Of a stretch of DNA of 46,085 nt, positions 1-8,662 are shown one piece after another; positions within the stretch are counted from its first letter, which is position 1, and each line of letters starts with the position of its first letter. Source of the DNA: an uncultured Pelagibacteraceae bacterium (GTDB lineage: Bacteria > Pseudomonadota > Alphaproteobacteria > Pelagibacterales > Pelagibacteraceae); the NCBI GenBank assembly GCA_902539035.1, contig CACBHL010000009.1, positions 1 through 46,085 of the forward strand. Reading direction: 5' to 3'. The notes under the pieces were generated by a model. That model searched no databases. It was not told where the DNA came from and was given only the letters and a program-made list of their open reading frames with translations. Both the position numbers and the translations under genes were made by a program.

Positions 1-601
1 ATCAAAATTTACGAACACTAGTTTTTATCACTCACCAACACTTCCTAAAAAACATAATCATGTTGTATTTGAATTTGGTAATTTTAAAGTAATTTATAAT
101 GACCCAAGACGTTTTGGTTTTTTTCAATTAATTGAAAATAAAAATGCTTTAAATGAAAGATTTAAACATTTGGGTCCAGAGCCATTTGATAAAAAATTTA
201 ATTTAAATTATGTGACGAGTTTTTTTAAAGACAAAAATAAAGAAATTAAAAGTTTTTTATTGGATCAAAGATTTGTTTCAGGAATTGGCAATATATATGC
301 TAGTGAAATATTATTTTTGTCCAGAATTGATCCATTTAAACAGGCAAAATTATTAACTAAAAATGAATGTAAAAAAATTATTTTGAATTCTAAAAAAATT
401 TTACGTAGAGCAATAATTAAAGGAGGGTCCAGTATCAGAAATTTTCAAGATATATCTGGAACATTGGGAGGTTATCAAAAAGAGTTTAAGGTTTATCAGC
501 AAGAAGGAAATAGGTGCAAAGCTATAGGATGTTTGGGTATTATAAAAAAAAAGATAACATCAAATAGATCCACTTTTTTTTGTGATTCCTGCCAAAAATA
601 A
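1..601 (+). CDS. mutM: Formamidopyrimidine-DNA glycosylase, C-terminal part (5' end outside window)
   Basis: Frame is open from position 2 upstream of the listed ORF (SKFTNTSFYHSPTLPKKHNHVVFEF...YNDPRRFGFF); Fpg motifs YNDPRRFG, GIGNIYASEILF and C-terminal zinc finger CX4C...FCDSCQK; next to rpsT-dnaA. Confidence 0.95.
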   Translation, partial: SKFTNTSFYHSPTLPKKHNHVVFEFGNFKVIYNDPRRFGFFQLIENKNALNERFKHLGPEPFDKKFNLNYVTSFFKDKNKEIKSFLLDQRFVSGIGNIYASEILFLSRIDPFKQAKLLTKNECKKIILNSKKILRRAIIKGGSSIRNFQDISGTLGGYQKEFKVYQQEGNRCKAIGCLGIIKKKITSNRSTFFCDSCQK

Positions 602-613
602 TAAAATATTATG

Positions 614-642
614 TTGACCACTATAAATTCTCAAGTTATACC
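614..642 (+). promoter_or_regulatory. Putative sigma70 promoter for rpsT (TTGACC - 17 bp - TATACC)
   Basis: -35-like TTGACC 614-619, 17-bp spacer, -10-like TATACC 637-642; predicted TSS within about 3 nt of the rpsT ATG at 652. Confidence 0.55.
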
Positions 643-651
643 CCTGCGCAT

Positions 652-912
652 ATGGCAAACACAAAATCAGCAATTAAGAGGATACGAAGAATTTCAAAGC
701 AAACAGTGGTTAATAAGGCTAGAAAAAGCAGATTCCGTATCGCTTTAAGGAAAATGAACCTTCTAATTGAAAAAAAAAAGAAAGAAGAGGCTTTGAAATT
801 TTTACCAAAACTTAATTCAGAGTTAATGAAGATTGCCAAGACAGGAATTATCAAAAAACAAAATGCTTCTAGAAATGTTTCTAGAATTACGAAGAAAATT
901 TCTGCAATCTAA
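652..912 (+). CDS. rpsT: 30S ribosomal protein S20
   Basis: MANTKSAIKRIRRISKQTVVNKARKSRFR...; 86 aa, S20 family; mutM-rpsT-dnaA order. Confidence 0.96.
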   Translation: MANTKSAIKRIRRISKQTVVNKARKSRFRIALRKMNLLIEKKKKEEALKFLPKLNSELMKIAKTGIIKKQNASRNVSRITKKISAI

Positions 913-1021
913 GCGTTAAAAGTATTTAATTTTATCGAACAACTTTTAGTAACTACATTATCTATTCAAATCTGTTTTGATTTTACTACATTTAGATTTA
1001 GTAAATATTTATTTAACATCA

Positions 1022-1060
1022 ATTCAATCTATGTTTGATTCAATCCTAATTCGATTCAAT
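1022..1060 (+). repeat. Three ATTCAAT heptamers at exact 16-nt spacing upstream of dnaA
   Basis: ATTCAAT at 1022-1028, 1038-1044 and 1054-1060. Confidence 0.7.
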
Positions 1061-1187
1061 TAAAAATTTTAATTTAGAAATTTCAAAAAAATAAAATTCA
1101 ACTTTTAATATGCTACATCAAAATCCACAATCATAGATTTAATTTTTTTTTAAATTTTTTTATTAACTTGTTGCAAATTTTTCTAAA

Positions 1188-1201
1188 TCAGTTCTAACTG
1201 A
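1188..1201. repeat. Short inverted repeat TCAGTT-CT-AACTGA just upstream of dnaA
   Basis: Perfect 6-bp arms 1188-1193 / 1196-1201, 15 nt before the dnaA ATG. Confidence 0.5.
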
Positions 1202-1216
1202 GTTTCTTCCAAACTT

Positions 1217-2635
1217 ATGAATAAATTAATAAATAACCAAAACATAGAAAATTTTAAATCAAATAGCTTTGAATGGAGATTAGTTCAAGCAGATATGAGA
1301 AATAAATTAGGGCCCGAAATTTATGAAAGTTGGTTAAAAAAAATTTCATTTATAGAGGAATTAAATAATTATATATTGTTATCTGTGCCAACCAGATTTA
1401 TCAGGGATTGGATAACGTCAAGATATTTAGATCAAATATTACAAATTATAAAAATTTACAAAAAAGATATTGCTAGAATTGAATTTAGAATAGTTGAAAA
1501 AAATTATGCTGATCAATCTAAACAGACTTCAAAAGAGGAAGATAATTTAAAAGAGAATATTTCATTTATAAAAGACTCTTATTTACAATATAATCGTATC
1601 GATCCTAATAAAAGATTTGATAATTTTATCACGGGATCAAGTAATAAGCTAGCGTACGCAGCATCATTAAAGGTTTCAGAAAATATTTCTCATTATAACC
1701 CACTTTATATTTATGGGGGTGTTGGAATGGGCAAAACACACTTGTTAAATTCTATTGGTTATGAGTTAAAAAAAAATAATAAAGTTATGTTTATTTCAGC
1801 CGAACGTTTTATGTATCAATTTGTAAAATCAATTAAATCAAATGACATGGTTAAGTTTAAAGAGTATTTTAGAAATACTGATATATTGTTAATTGATGAC
1901 ATTCAATTTATAAGCGGGAAAGAGGCCATGCAAGAAGAATTTTTTCATACTTTCAACGCTTTGTTAGATAAAGGTTCACAAATAATTGTTTCTGCAGATA
2001 GACCTCCTAATAAATTATCAAGAATTCAAGAAAGAATTAAATCTAGATTTTCAGGTGGACTAGTAGTTGACATTCAAAAACCAGATCTACAACTGAGAAA
2101 AAAAATTGTTCAAAATAAAACGGAAGAATTAAATAATTTATATTCGGACCAACTACGGATTTCAAAAGATATAGAAGATTTTATTAGCACAGAAATTAAA
2201 GGAAGTATAAGAGAGCTAGTTGGGGCAATAAATAGAGTAGTTTCTTTTTCAAGAATTTATGAAAAAGTCCCAAATTTATCTGAAACAAAAGTAGTTCTTA
2301 AGGATTTATTAAATCTATCTGAAAACAAAGTTACAATTGATTTAATTCAAACAGTGGTGTGTAAGTTTTTCAAAATAAGTAAAAATGAGATGTTGTCCTC
2401 AAGAAGATCAAGATATTTAGTTAGACCTAGACAAACTGCAATATATTTAACTAAAATTCTTACTTCAAAATCATTGCCTGAAATTGGTAGAGAGTTTTCA
2501 AATAGAGATCACACTACAATAATTCACTCAGTTAAAACTATCGAAAAAATTAAAGAAAAGGACCCTGAGATGGTTGACAATATTAGTAAATTAAAAAATC
2601 AAATATTATATAATAATAAAGATAATGAAATTTAA
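1217..2635 (+). CDS. dnaA: Chromosomal replication initiator protein DnaA
   Basis: Walker A YGGVGMGKTHLLNSIG, Walker B DILLIDDIQFI, C-terminal DnaA-box-binding motif REFSNRDHTTIIHSVKTIE. Confidence 0.98.
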   Translation: MNKLINNQNIENFKSNSFEWRLVQADMRNKLGPEIYESWLKKISFIEELNNYILLSVPTRFIRDWITSRYLDQILQIIKIYKKDIARIEFRIVEKNYADQSKQTSKEEDNLKENISFIKDSYLQYNRIDPNKRFDNFITGSSNKLAYAASLKVSENISHYNPLYIYGGVGMGKTHLLNSIGYELKKNNKVMFISAERFMYQFVKSIKSNDMVKFKEYFRNTDILLIDDIQFISGKEAMQEEFFHTFNALLDKGSQIIVSADRPPNKLSRIQERIKSRFSGGLVVDIQKPDLQLRKKIVQNKTEELNNLYSDQLRISKDIEDFISTEIKGSIRELVGAINRVVSFSRIYEKVPNLSETKVVLKDLLNLSENKVTIDLIQTVVCKFFKISKNEMLSSRRSRYLVRPRQTAIYLTKILTSKSLPEIGREFSNRDHTTIIHSVKTIEKIKEKDPEMVDNISKLKNQILYNNKDNEI

Positions 2636-3737
2636 CGTCAATCAACAAGACCTCCAACAAGCACTTAATTATTGTCAGGGAGTTATTGAAAAGAGAAGTA
2701 CTTTAGCCATTTTGTCAAATATTTTAATAGATGCAAATAATTCAAACTTAATAATAACAGCTACAGACTTAGATTTAATTTTTATTCATAAAATAAATAA
2801 TGTGGAAGTATTGGAGGAAGGAAAAACCACAACAGTGTCATCAACGATATATGATATTGTAAGAAAACTATCTTCTGGAAAAAAAATTAATTTAACTTTA
2901 AATGACCCAAATAAACTTCATCTAGAATCGGAAAAATCAATTTTTAATTTAAATTGTATCAGTCCTTCAGAGTTTCCACTTACAGACGAAAATTTTAATC
3001 AAAATGAATTTATTATAAAATCTAAACAACTTTTGAAATTACTAAATAAATGCAAATTCTCAGTTTCTAATGACGAAACTAGACATTATTTAAGTGGAAT
3101 TTATTTTCATCAAACTGAGGTAGAAGATAAAAATTATCTTACAGCTGTAGCAACTGACAGTCATCGAATGTCAATTTCTAAAATTAGATTAGATGAAAAA
3201 ATCGATTTTGATCCAATAATATTACCAAAAAAAACAATTTTTCAGCTATGCTCTCTTTTGGATAGCTATGATGGTGACGTAAAAGTTTCAAATGTTAAAT
3301 CTAAAATTAAATTTGAATTAAACAACAGCATATTAATATCTAAACTTATTGATGGTAAATTTCCTAATTATATTCAGGTGATTCCTAAAAATAATCAAAA
3401 AAAACTAGAGATAGATTTGAAATTATTTCTTAGTTCTGTTGATAGAGTAGCATCCGTATCATTAGATAAAAAAGATGGAGTAAAATTTAGTTTAACAAAA
3501 GATACTCTGAACTTATCTGTAAATAATGCTAACAGTGGTGACGGAAAGGAGACGTTAAGTGCAAAATTTGAGCATGATTTAGAAATTAGTTTTAATTCAA
3601 GATATTTGATAGACGTAGCTTCTCAATTAAATGGAGAAAAAGTAGAAATATTTTTTAATGATACAGGTTCTCCAGCTCTAATAAAAGATCCAGGTGACTT
3701 TGACAGTATATATGTTGTTATGCCAATGAAAGGCTAA
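2625..3737 (+). CDS. dnaN: DNA polymerase III subunit beta (sliding clamp)
   Basis: MKFNVNQQDLQQALNYCQGVIEKRSTLAILSNILI...; C-terminal YVVMPMKG; overlaps dnaA 3' end by 11 nt. Confidence 0.97.
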   Translation: MKFNVNQQDLQQALNYCQGVIEKRSTLAILSNILIDANNSNLIITATDLDLIFIHKINNVEVLEEGKTTTVSSTIYDIVRKLSSGKKINLTLNDPNKLHLESEKSIFNLNCISPSEFPLTDENFNQNEFIIKSKQLLKLLNKCKFSVSNDETRHYLSGIYFHQTEVEDKNYLTAVATDSHRMSISKIRLDEKIDFDPIILPKKTIFQLCSLLDSYDGDVKVSNVKSKIKFELNNSILISKLIDGKFPNYIQVIPKNNQKKLEIDLKLFLSSVDRVASVSLDKKDGVKFSLTKDTLNLSVNNANSGDGKETLSAKFEHDLEISFNSRYLIDVASQLNGEKVEIFFNDTGSPALIKDPGDFDSIYVVMPMKG

Positions 3738-4444
3738 CTTAATAAGTTGAGTTCATTATAAATTTTACTTTCTAAAATCTGTAAAAAATTTTCTTTATCC
3801 ATTCCAGCATTAATAGGTGTTAAAATGGAAACAGTTATTGTTTTATGACTATTTTTTTTACCTTTTTTTGGCCATACATAACCAGAATTAACAGCGACGG
3901 GTTGGCAGACCATATTTAGTTTTTCATAAATTCTTGTAGCCCCTTTTTTAAAAGAAGGACGTTCTTCAGGTAAAACCCTTGTTCCTTGAGGAAAAATTAT
4001 CAACGGTCTATCGCTATTATTTACTGTTTTTAAAATATCCTCAAAAAATCCTAAATTGTCTCTACTTATCTTGTTTCTATTTATAGAGATAGATCCAATT
4101 TTCTTTAAGTACCACCCAAAGATTGGAATTCGTAATAACTCTTTTTTTAAAATAAATACTGGTGAATTGAAAACAGTTTGTAGGTAAAATGTTTCAAACA
4201 TAGATTGGTGAGAGGCAGCAATAAAAAATTTTTGGTCAGTTATAATGTTTTCTTTACCTTTAATTACTATTTTTACTGATAGAAAAACTCTTAGACAAAA
4301 CCCTGCCCAATAACCCATCAATTTTCCCCCCAGTAAAGTAATTTTTTTTGGCAAAATTAATGCAGGTAAAAATATTATTGAAATTATAATTATTCCTACA
4401 AAAAAAAATATTGAAAATAATATATTTCTGATCATTTTTATCAA
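3734..4444 (-). CDS. 1-acyl-sn-glycerol-3-phosphate acyltransferase (PlsC family)
   Basis: Acyltransferase motifs AASHQSMFET (HX4D-type position) and FPQGTR. Confidence 0.88.
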   Translation of the reverse strand: MIKMIRNILFSIFFFVGIIIISIIFLPALILPKKITLLGGKLMGYWAGFCLRVFLSVKIVIKGKENIITDQKFFIAASHQSMFETFYLQTVFNSPVFILKKELLRIPIFGWYLKKIGSISINRNKISRDNLGFFEDILKTVNNSDRPLIIFPQGTRVLPEERPSFKKGATRIYEKLNMVCQPVAVNSGYVWPKKGKKNSHKTITVSILTPINAGMDKENFLQILESKIYNELNLLS

Positions 4445-4447
4445 AAG

Positions 4448-5662
4448 CTAAATTAAGTCTGTATGCTTTTGTCTATTTTTAATTATTTTAATTGTTCTTC
4501 CTTTTATCAGTAATTCAACAGGTTTTGGTCTAAGATTATAATTAGAGCTTAGAGACATCCCATATGCACCCACATCACATATGGCTATAAAATCTTTTTC
4601 TTTTAGTTTTTGAAATTTTTTTAAAGTTACAAATTTATCTGTACTTTCACAAATAGGACCAACGAATTCATAAATATTTTTTGAGACATTTTTTGATTTA
4701 TTTACTGGTAATATTTTATGAACTGCTCCGTATAGAGCTGGTCTCATAAGATCATTCATTGCGGCATCTAAAATAACAAATTTTTTAGCACCACCATCTT
4801 TGATGTAAATTATTTTAGATATCAGAGTTCCTGTATTACCAATTATTGATCTACCTGGTTCAAAAATTATTTTTGTGTCATGTTTTTTTAAAAAATTTCT
4901 AATTGCTGAATTATATTTTTTATAATTAAGCTTTTTAATTTTATCACTGTAAGAAATTCCCATGCCTCCACCTAAATCGACGAATTTAAATTTGTATTTG
5001 GTTTTATTAATTATATTACTTACAGCTTTTAGCATTCTTTCATATGGCTTATAATCTAATATTTGACTACCTATATGAACACTTAAACATTGCAGACTGA
5101 TATTTTTGGAATTTTTACAGTATTTTATGAGTTCATAAAACTTTTTACTATTAACTCCAAATTTATTTTCACTTTTACCAGTAGAAATTTGTTTAAGGGT
5201 TTTAGCGTCAGTATTTGGGTTTAGTCTTATACCAACTTGTACTATTTTTTTTTTTCGTTTCGCAATTTTATTAATTTCTTTAATTTCACTTTTTGACTCA
5301 GCATTAATAAGTAGTATTTTTTTTTCAATAGCAAAACTTATTTCTTCACTAGTTTTACCAACTCCTGAAAATACTATTTTACTTGGATTCACTCCTGCTT
5401 TTAAAGCCAGCATAAGCTCTCCTTTTGAAACAACATCAGCTCCTAAACCAAATTTCTTAATTTCTTTAATTATATTTAGATTAGTATTCGATTTTACCGA
5501 AAAGCATATTAATGGAGAAAAAGATTTAAAATTTTCTTTAAAATTATTTATGTTTTCTTCTAATTTTGAGTATGAATAACAGTAAGCAGGTGTGCCAAAT
5601 TTTTTTGCTAAACTTTGAAAATTGATATTTTCTGTTGTTAATTGTTTATTCTTATATTTCAT
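4448..5662 (-). CDS. lysA: Diaminopimelate decarboxylase
   Basis: PLP fold III decarboxylase: FGTPAYCYSYSKLEENI, SVKSNTNLNI, HIGSQILD, EPGRSIIGNTG, CESTDKF. Confidence 0.96.
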   Translation of the reverse strand: MKYKNKQLTTENINFQSLAKKFGTPAYCYSYSKLEENINNFKENFKSFSPLICFSVKSNTNLNIIKEIKKFGLGADVVSKGELMLALKAGVNPSKIVFSGVGKTSEEISFAIEKKILLINAESKSEIKEINKIAKRKKKIVQVGIRLNPNTDAKTLKQISTGKSENKFGVNSKKFYELIKYCKNSKNISLQCLSVHIGSQILDYKPYERMLKAVSNIINKTKYKFKFVDLGGGMGISYSDKIKKLNYKKYNSAIRNFLKKHDTKIIFEPGRSIIGNTGTLISKIIYIKDGGAKKFVILDAAMNDLMRPALYGAVHKILPVNKSKNVSKNIYEFVGPICESTDKFVTLKKFQKLKEKDFIAICDVGAYGMSLSSNYNLRPKPVELLIKGRTIKIIKNRQKHTDLI

Positions 5663-5793
5663 TAAGCTTTATTAATTGAAAGTAATTGCATATTTTTTTT
5701 TATTGTAGACTCTTTATATTCAGGATCACTTTTTTTCCCACAAGAGATTAATATGCAAAATAATATCAAAGCTAAGGTAATTTTTCTGATCAT
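5662..5793 (-). CDS. Small lipoprotein, LptM/YifL-like (43 aa, absent from supplied ORF track)
   Basis: Reverse-strand ORF MIRKITLALILFCILISCGKKSDPEYKESTIKKNMQLLSINKA*; N-terminal basic residues, hydrophobic stretch, lipobox LISC; TAATG coupling to lysA start and 2-nt gap from argH stop. Confidence 0.85.
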   Translation of the reverse strand: MIRKITLALILFCILISCGKKSDPEYKESTIKKNMQLLSINKA

Positions 5794-5795
5794 AT

Positions 5796-7181
5796 TTATT
5801 TTTTATATTTCATTATCATCTTTTTAATATTATCAAAAGATGTTCCCCCAAAAGATTTTTTTGAATTGACAGAATTGTTTAAATCAAACACTTTTAAAAC
5901 ATCTTCTGTAAGTTTAGGCTCAACTTTTTTAAGTTGATCTAATGATAGTTCATCTAAATTTTTTTTTGTTTTTTCTGCTAAATTAACTATAGCTGAGGTT
6001 TTCTGGTAAGCTTTTCTAAATGACATTGAATGATTTTTAACAAGATAGTCAGCTAAGTCTGTTGCAGTAATATATCCATTATTTGCGAGTTCAAGCATTT
6101 TTTTTTTATTTGAACTACAATTTTTTAATACCTCATCAAAAATTTTTAGACAATTTATAAGTGTATCGTTTGAATTAAACACTATCTCCTTATCGTCCTG
6201 TAAATCTTTAAAGTAAGATAATGGTAATCCTTTTAAAATAGTTAGCATAGAAAATAGATTTCCATAAGTACTTCCGGACTTACCTCTTAGATACTCTAAA
6301 GGATCGGGATTCTTTTTTTGAGGCATAATCGAAGATCCAGTTACAACTTTGTCTGACAAATTAATTAAATTAAATCCATCTGAGTTCCAAATAATCAACT
6401 CTTCTGCAATTCTCGAAATATGCATAGAGCATACTGATATGCTATAAAGAAAATCAAGCACAAAATCTCTGTCTGAAACTGTATCAATAGAATTGTTTGT
6501 AGGTTTTTTAAAACCAAGTTTTTTGGTTGTATAATTTCTGTCTATGTTAAATGATGTCCCAGATAAAGCAGCAACACCAAGAGGATTTTCATCTAAACTT
6601 TCTATATTATTAGAAAATCTTTTTTTATCTCTATTAAAAATTTCAACATAAGCCATTAGATAATGTGCAAATGAAATTGCTTGAGCGTTTTTTAAATGAG
6701 TAAAACCAGGCATAATAGTCTGAATATTTTTTTCAGCTAATTTTACAGAACTTTTAATCACTTTATCAAGATTGTTATTTATTTCTTTAGTTGCAGATTT
6801 TAACCACAATTTAAAATCAGTTATTACCTGATCATTTCTTGATCTAGCTGTATGGACATACCCAGCCTCTTCACCAATAATTTGAAAAAGTCTTTTTTCA
6901 ATATTCATATGGATATCTTCGTATTTTTTATTGAACTCAAATTTATTACTAGAAATTTCTCTTTCAATTTTATTCAGACCATAAACAATTTTATTTTTAA
7001 TTTTAAACGAGATAATTTTTTGTTTAAAAAGCATTTCAACGTGGACAATTGATCCTTTGATATCTTCTTTGTAAAGTCTTTTATCAATATCTAAAGAATT
7101 ACCAACTTTTTGAAACAAGCTTGATGAATTTTTTTTAATACGTGTGTTCCATATTGCCTGGTTGTTTTTATTTTTTGCCAT
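5796..7181 (-). CDS. argH: Argininosuccinate lyase
   Basis: Signature GSSIMPQKKNPDPLE; HTARSRNDQV; HLKNAQ. Confidence 0.97.
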   Translation of the reverse strand: MAKNKNNQAIWNTRIKKNSSSLFQKVGNSLDIDKRLYKEDIKGSIVHVEMLFKQKIISFKIKNKIVYGLNKIEREISSNKFEFNKKYEDIHMNIEKRLFQIIGEEAGYVHTARSRNDQVITDFKLWLKSATKEINNNLDKVIKSSVKLAEKNIQTIMPGFTHLKNAQAISFAHYLMAYVEIFNRDKKRFSNNIESLDENPLGVAALSGTSFNIDRNYTTKKLGFKKPTNNSIDTVSDRDFVLDFLYSISVCSMHISRIAEELIIWNSDGFNLINLSDKVVTGSSIMPQKKNPDPLEYLRGKSGSTYGNLFSMLTILKGLPLSYFKDLQDDKEIVFNSNDTLINCLKIFDEVLKNCSSNKKKMLELANNGYITATDLADYLVKNHSMSFRKAYQKTSAIVNLAEKTKKNLDELSLDQLKKVEPKLTEDVLKVFDLNNSVNSKKSFGGTSFDNIKKMIMKYKK

Positions 7182-7189
7182 GATATTTA

Positions 7190-7195
7190 ATTATA
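7190..7195 (-). promoter_or_regulatory. Putative -10 (TATAAT) of argH in a 24-bp divergent spacer
   Basis: Reverse strand TATAAT at 7195-7190, 8 nt upstream of the argH ATG. Confidence 0.45.
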
Positions 7196-7205
7196 CCTAT
7201 TTAAT

Positions 7206-7715
7206 ATGAGAATTTTAATATTATTTACCTTTTTAATCACAAACGCTCTTGGAAACGAATTACCAGATTTAAAAAATCTTGTAGTACATAAAATCCCAAA
7301 AATATACGATAATGTTATTTTTTTAGATGATGCAGATGAAGAAATTAATATTCAAAATTTAGATAGTAAGGTAATAATATTAAATTTTTGGGCAACTTGG
7401 TGTGAACCATGTAAAGAGGAAATGCCTTCTTTAAACAGGTTACAAGCAAATCAAAAGCTGAAGAATTTAAAAATATATCCGATTAATATTGGTAAAGAAA
7501 ATCTAAAAAAGGTTAAAAGTTTTTTTACTGAATTAGATATAAATAATTTAGAGCCTTATTTTGATAATCCATCAACTCTAGCAAAAACTTTTTCTTTAAG
7601 AGGGCTTCCAACTACCATACTTTTAAATTCTAAAGGAGAAGAATTTGCTAGGATCATTGGTTCAATAAATTTTGATGATGAAAATTTTATCAACTGGCTA
7701 AAAAATTTAATTTAA
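7206..7715 (+). CDS. TlpA-family thiol:disulfide oxidoreductase (thioredoxin fold)
   Basis: N-terminal signal-like hydrophobic segment; NFWATWCEPCKEEMPSLNRL; cis-Pro GLPTTILLNSKGE. Confidence 0.88.
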   Translation: MRILILFTFLITNALGNELPDLKNLVVHKIPKIYDNVIFLDDADEEINIQNLDSKVIILNFWATWCEPCKEEMPSLNRLQANQKLKNLKIYPINIGKENLKKVKSFFTELDINNLEPYFDNPSTLAKTFSLRGLPTTILLNSKGEEFARIIGSINFDDENFINWLKNLI

Positions 7716-7915
7716 TCTTTAAAAAAATAAGCAAAAGCGACCAAAGCAATTATAGCAATAAATTGCAAAATGACTCTCATTTGCATTAACTTATTTGAAT
7801 ATTTTTTGCTTGTCTCTCCACCCTTGAAAAGAGTTCCTATACCTAATATCAGGACGACACCCACTGCAATTAAAAGAGCAATCGATAGAACTTTAACTAT
7901 AATTCCTGATAACAT
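7712..7915 (-). CDS. HIG1-domain / twin-transmembrane small protein
   Basis: 67 aa, two TM segments separated by a polar loop GGETSKKYSNKLMQMRVILQF resembling the HIG_1_N pattern. Confidence 0.7.
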   Translation of the reverse strand: MLSGIIVKVLSIALLIAVGVVLILGIGTLFKGGETSKKYSNKLMQMRVILQFIAIIALVAFAYFFKD

Positions 7916-7964
7916 TTTTGTATTGTAGATTGTTTTTAAAAATAAAACACTTAATTAATTAACT

Positions 7965-8615
7965 ATGACATTTTGCCTTAACTCTGTGATTATTAAACCT
8001 GAAAATGGAATTGAAATAAAAAAAGCAATTATTTTATTACATGGATATGGTGGTGATGGAAAAGATATTAGTATGCTCTCATTAAATTGGAAAAGACATA
8101 TGCCAAATACAGTTTTTATATGTCCAAATGGACATGAGACATGTGCTATGAACCCTTCGGGATATCAATGGTTTGATCTTAGCAAAGAAGAACCATCTTA
8201 TATATTGGAGCAATCAATTAAAGCTGAGAATATAATTAAAAAATTTATAGAGGAAGTTAAATTAGAATTTGATTTATCAAATAAAGACATATGTTTATCT
8301 GGTTTTAGTCAAGGTTGTATGATGTCTTTAAATGTTGGCTTAACATCAGATGAAAAATTTTCTTGTATAGTTGGTTTTTCTGGAAAAATTATTAATAAGG
8401 ATAACTTAAAAAATAGAATCAAAAATAAAACTGAAACTTTACTTATCCACGGTGATACTGATCAAATTGTCCCATCAATCAACTTACTAGAAGCTAAAGA
8501 CTTTTTGATAAGAAATAATGTTAAAGTTGATACACTTTTAATTAAAAATTGTGATCATCACATTCCTATACAAGCTTCTAGCACAGCACTGAATTATATC
8601 TTAAAGAAACTTTAA
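7965..8615 (+). CDS. Carboxylesterase / phospholipase, alpha/beta hydrolase (YpfH/Est family)
   Basis: ILLHGYGGDGKD, nucleophile elbow GFSQGCMMS, HGDTDQIVP, CDHHIP. Confidence 0.85.
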   Translation: MTFCLNSVIIKPENGIEIKKAIILLHGYGGDGKDISMLSLNWKRHMPNTVFICPNGHETCAMNPSGYQWFDLSKEEPSYILEQSIKAENIIKKFIEEVKLEFDLSNKDICLSGFSQGCMMSLNVGLTSDEKFSCIVGFSGKIINKDNLKNRIKNKTETLLIHGDTDQIVPSINLLEAKDFLIRNNVKVDTLLIKNCDHHIPIQASSTALNYILKKL

Positions 8616-8620
8616 TATCT

Positions 8621-8649
8621 CTTAATGTTGATTAAGTAGATCAACTAAG
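8621..8649. repeat. Hairpin-forming inverted repeat in hydrolase/HNH spacer
   Basis: CTTA(AT)GTTGAT-taagtag-ATCAACTAAG: 10-bp stem with a 2-nt bulge, and an alternative stem CTTAAT-GTTG-ATTAAG. Confidence 0.5.
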
Positions 8650-8662
8650 TTAAAATTAATTA

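Noticed and set aside
636-854. 72-aa reverse ORF over rpsT
   Set aside because: Fully antisense to ribosomal protein S20; Phe-rich mirror of Lys-rich coding sequence.
1112-1125. AAATCCACA near 1120 as a DnaA box
   Set aside because: Two mismatches to TTATCCACA and isolated; insufficient alone to call oriC.
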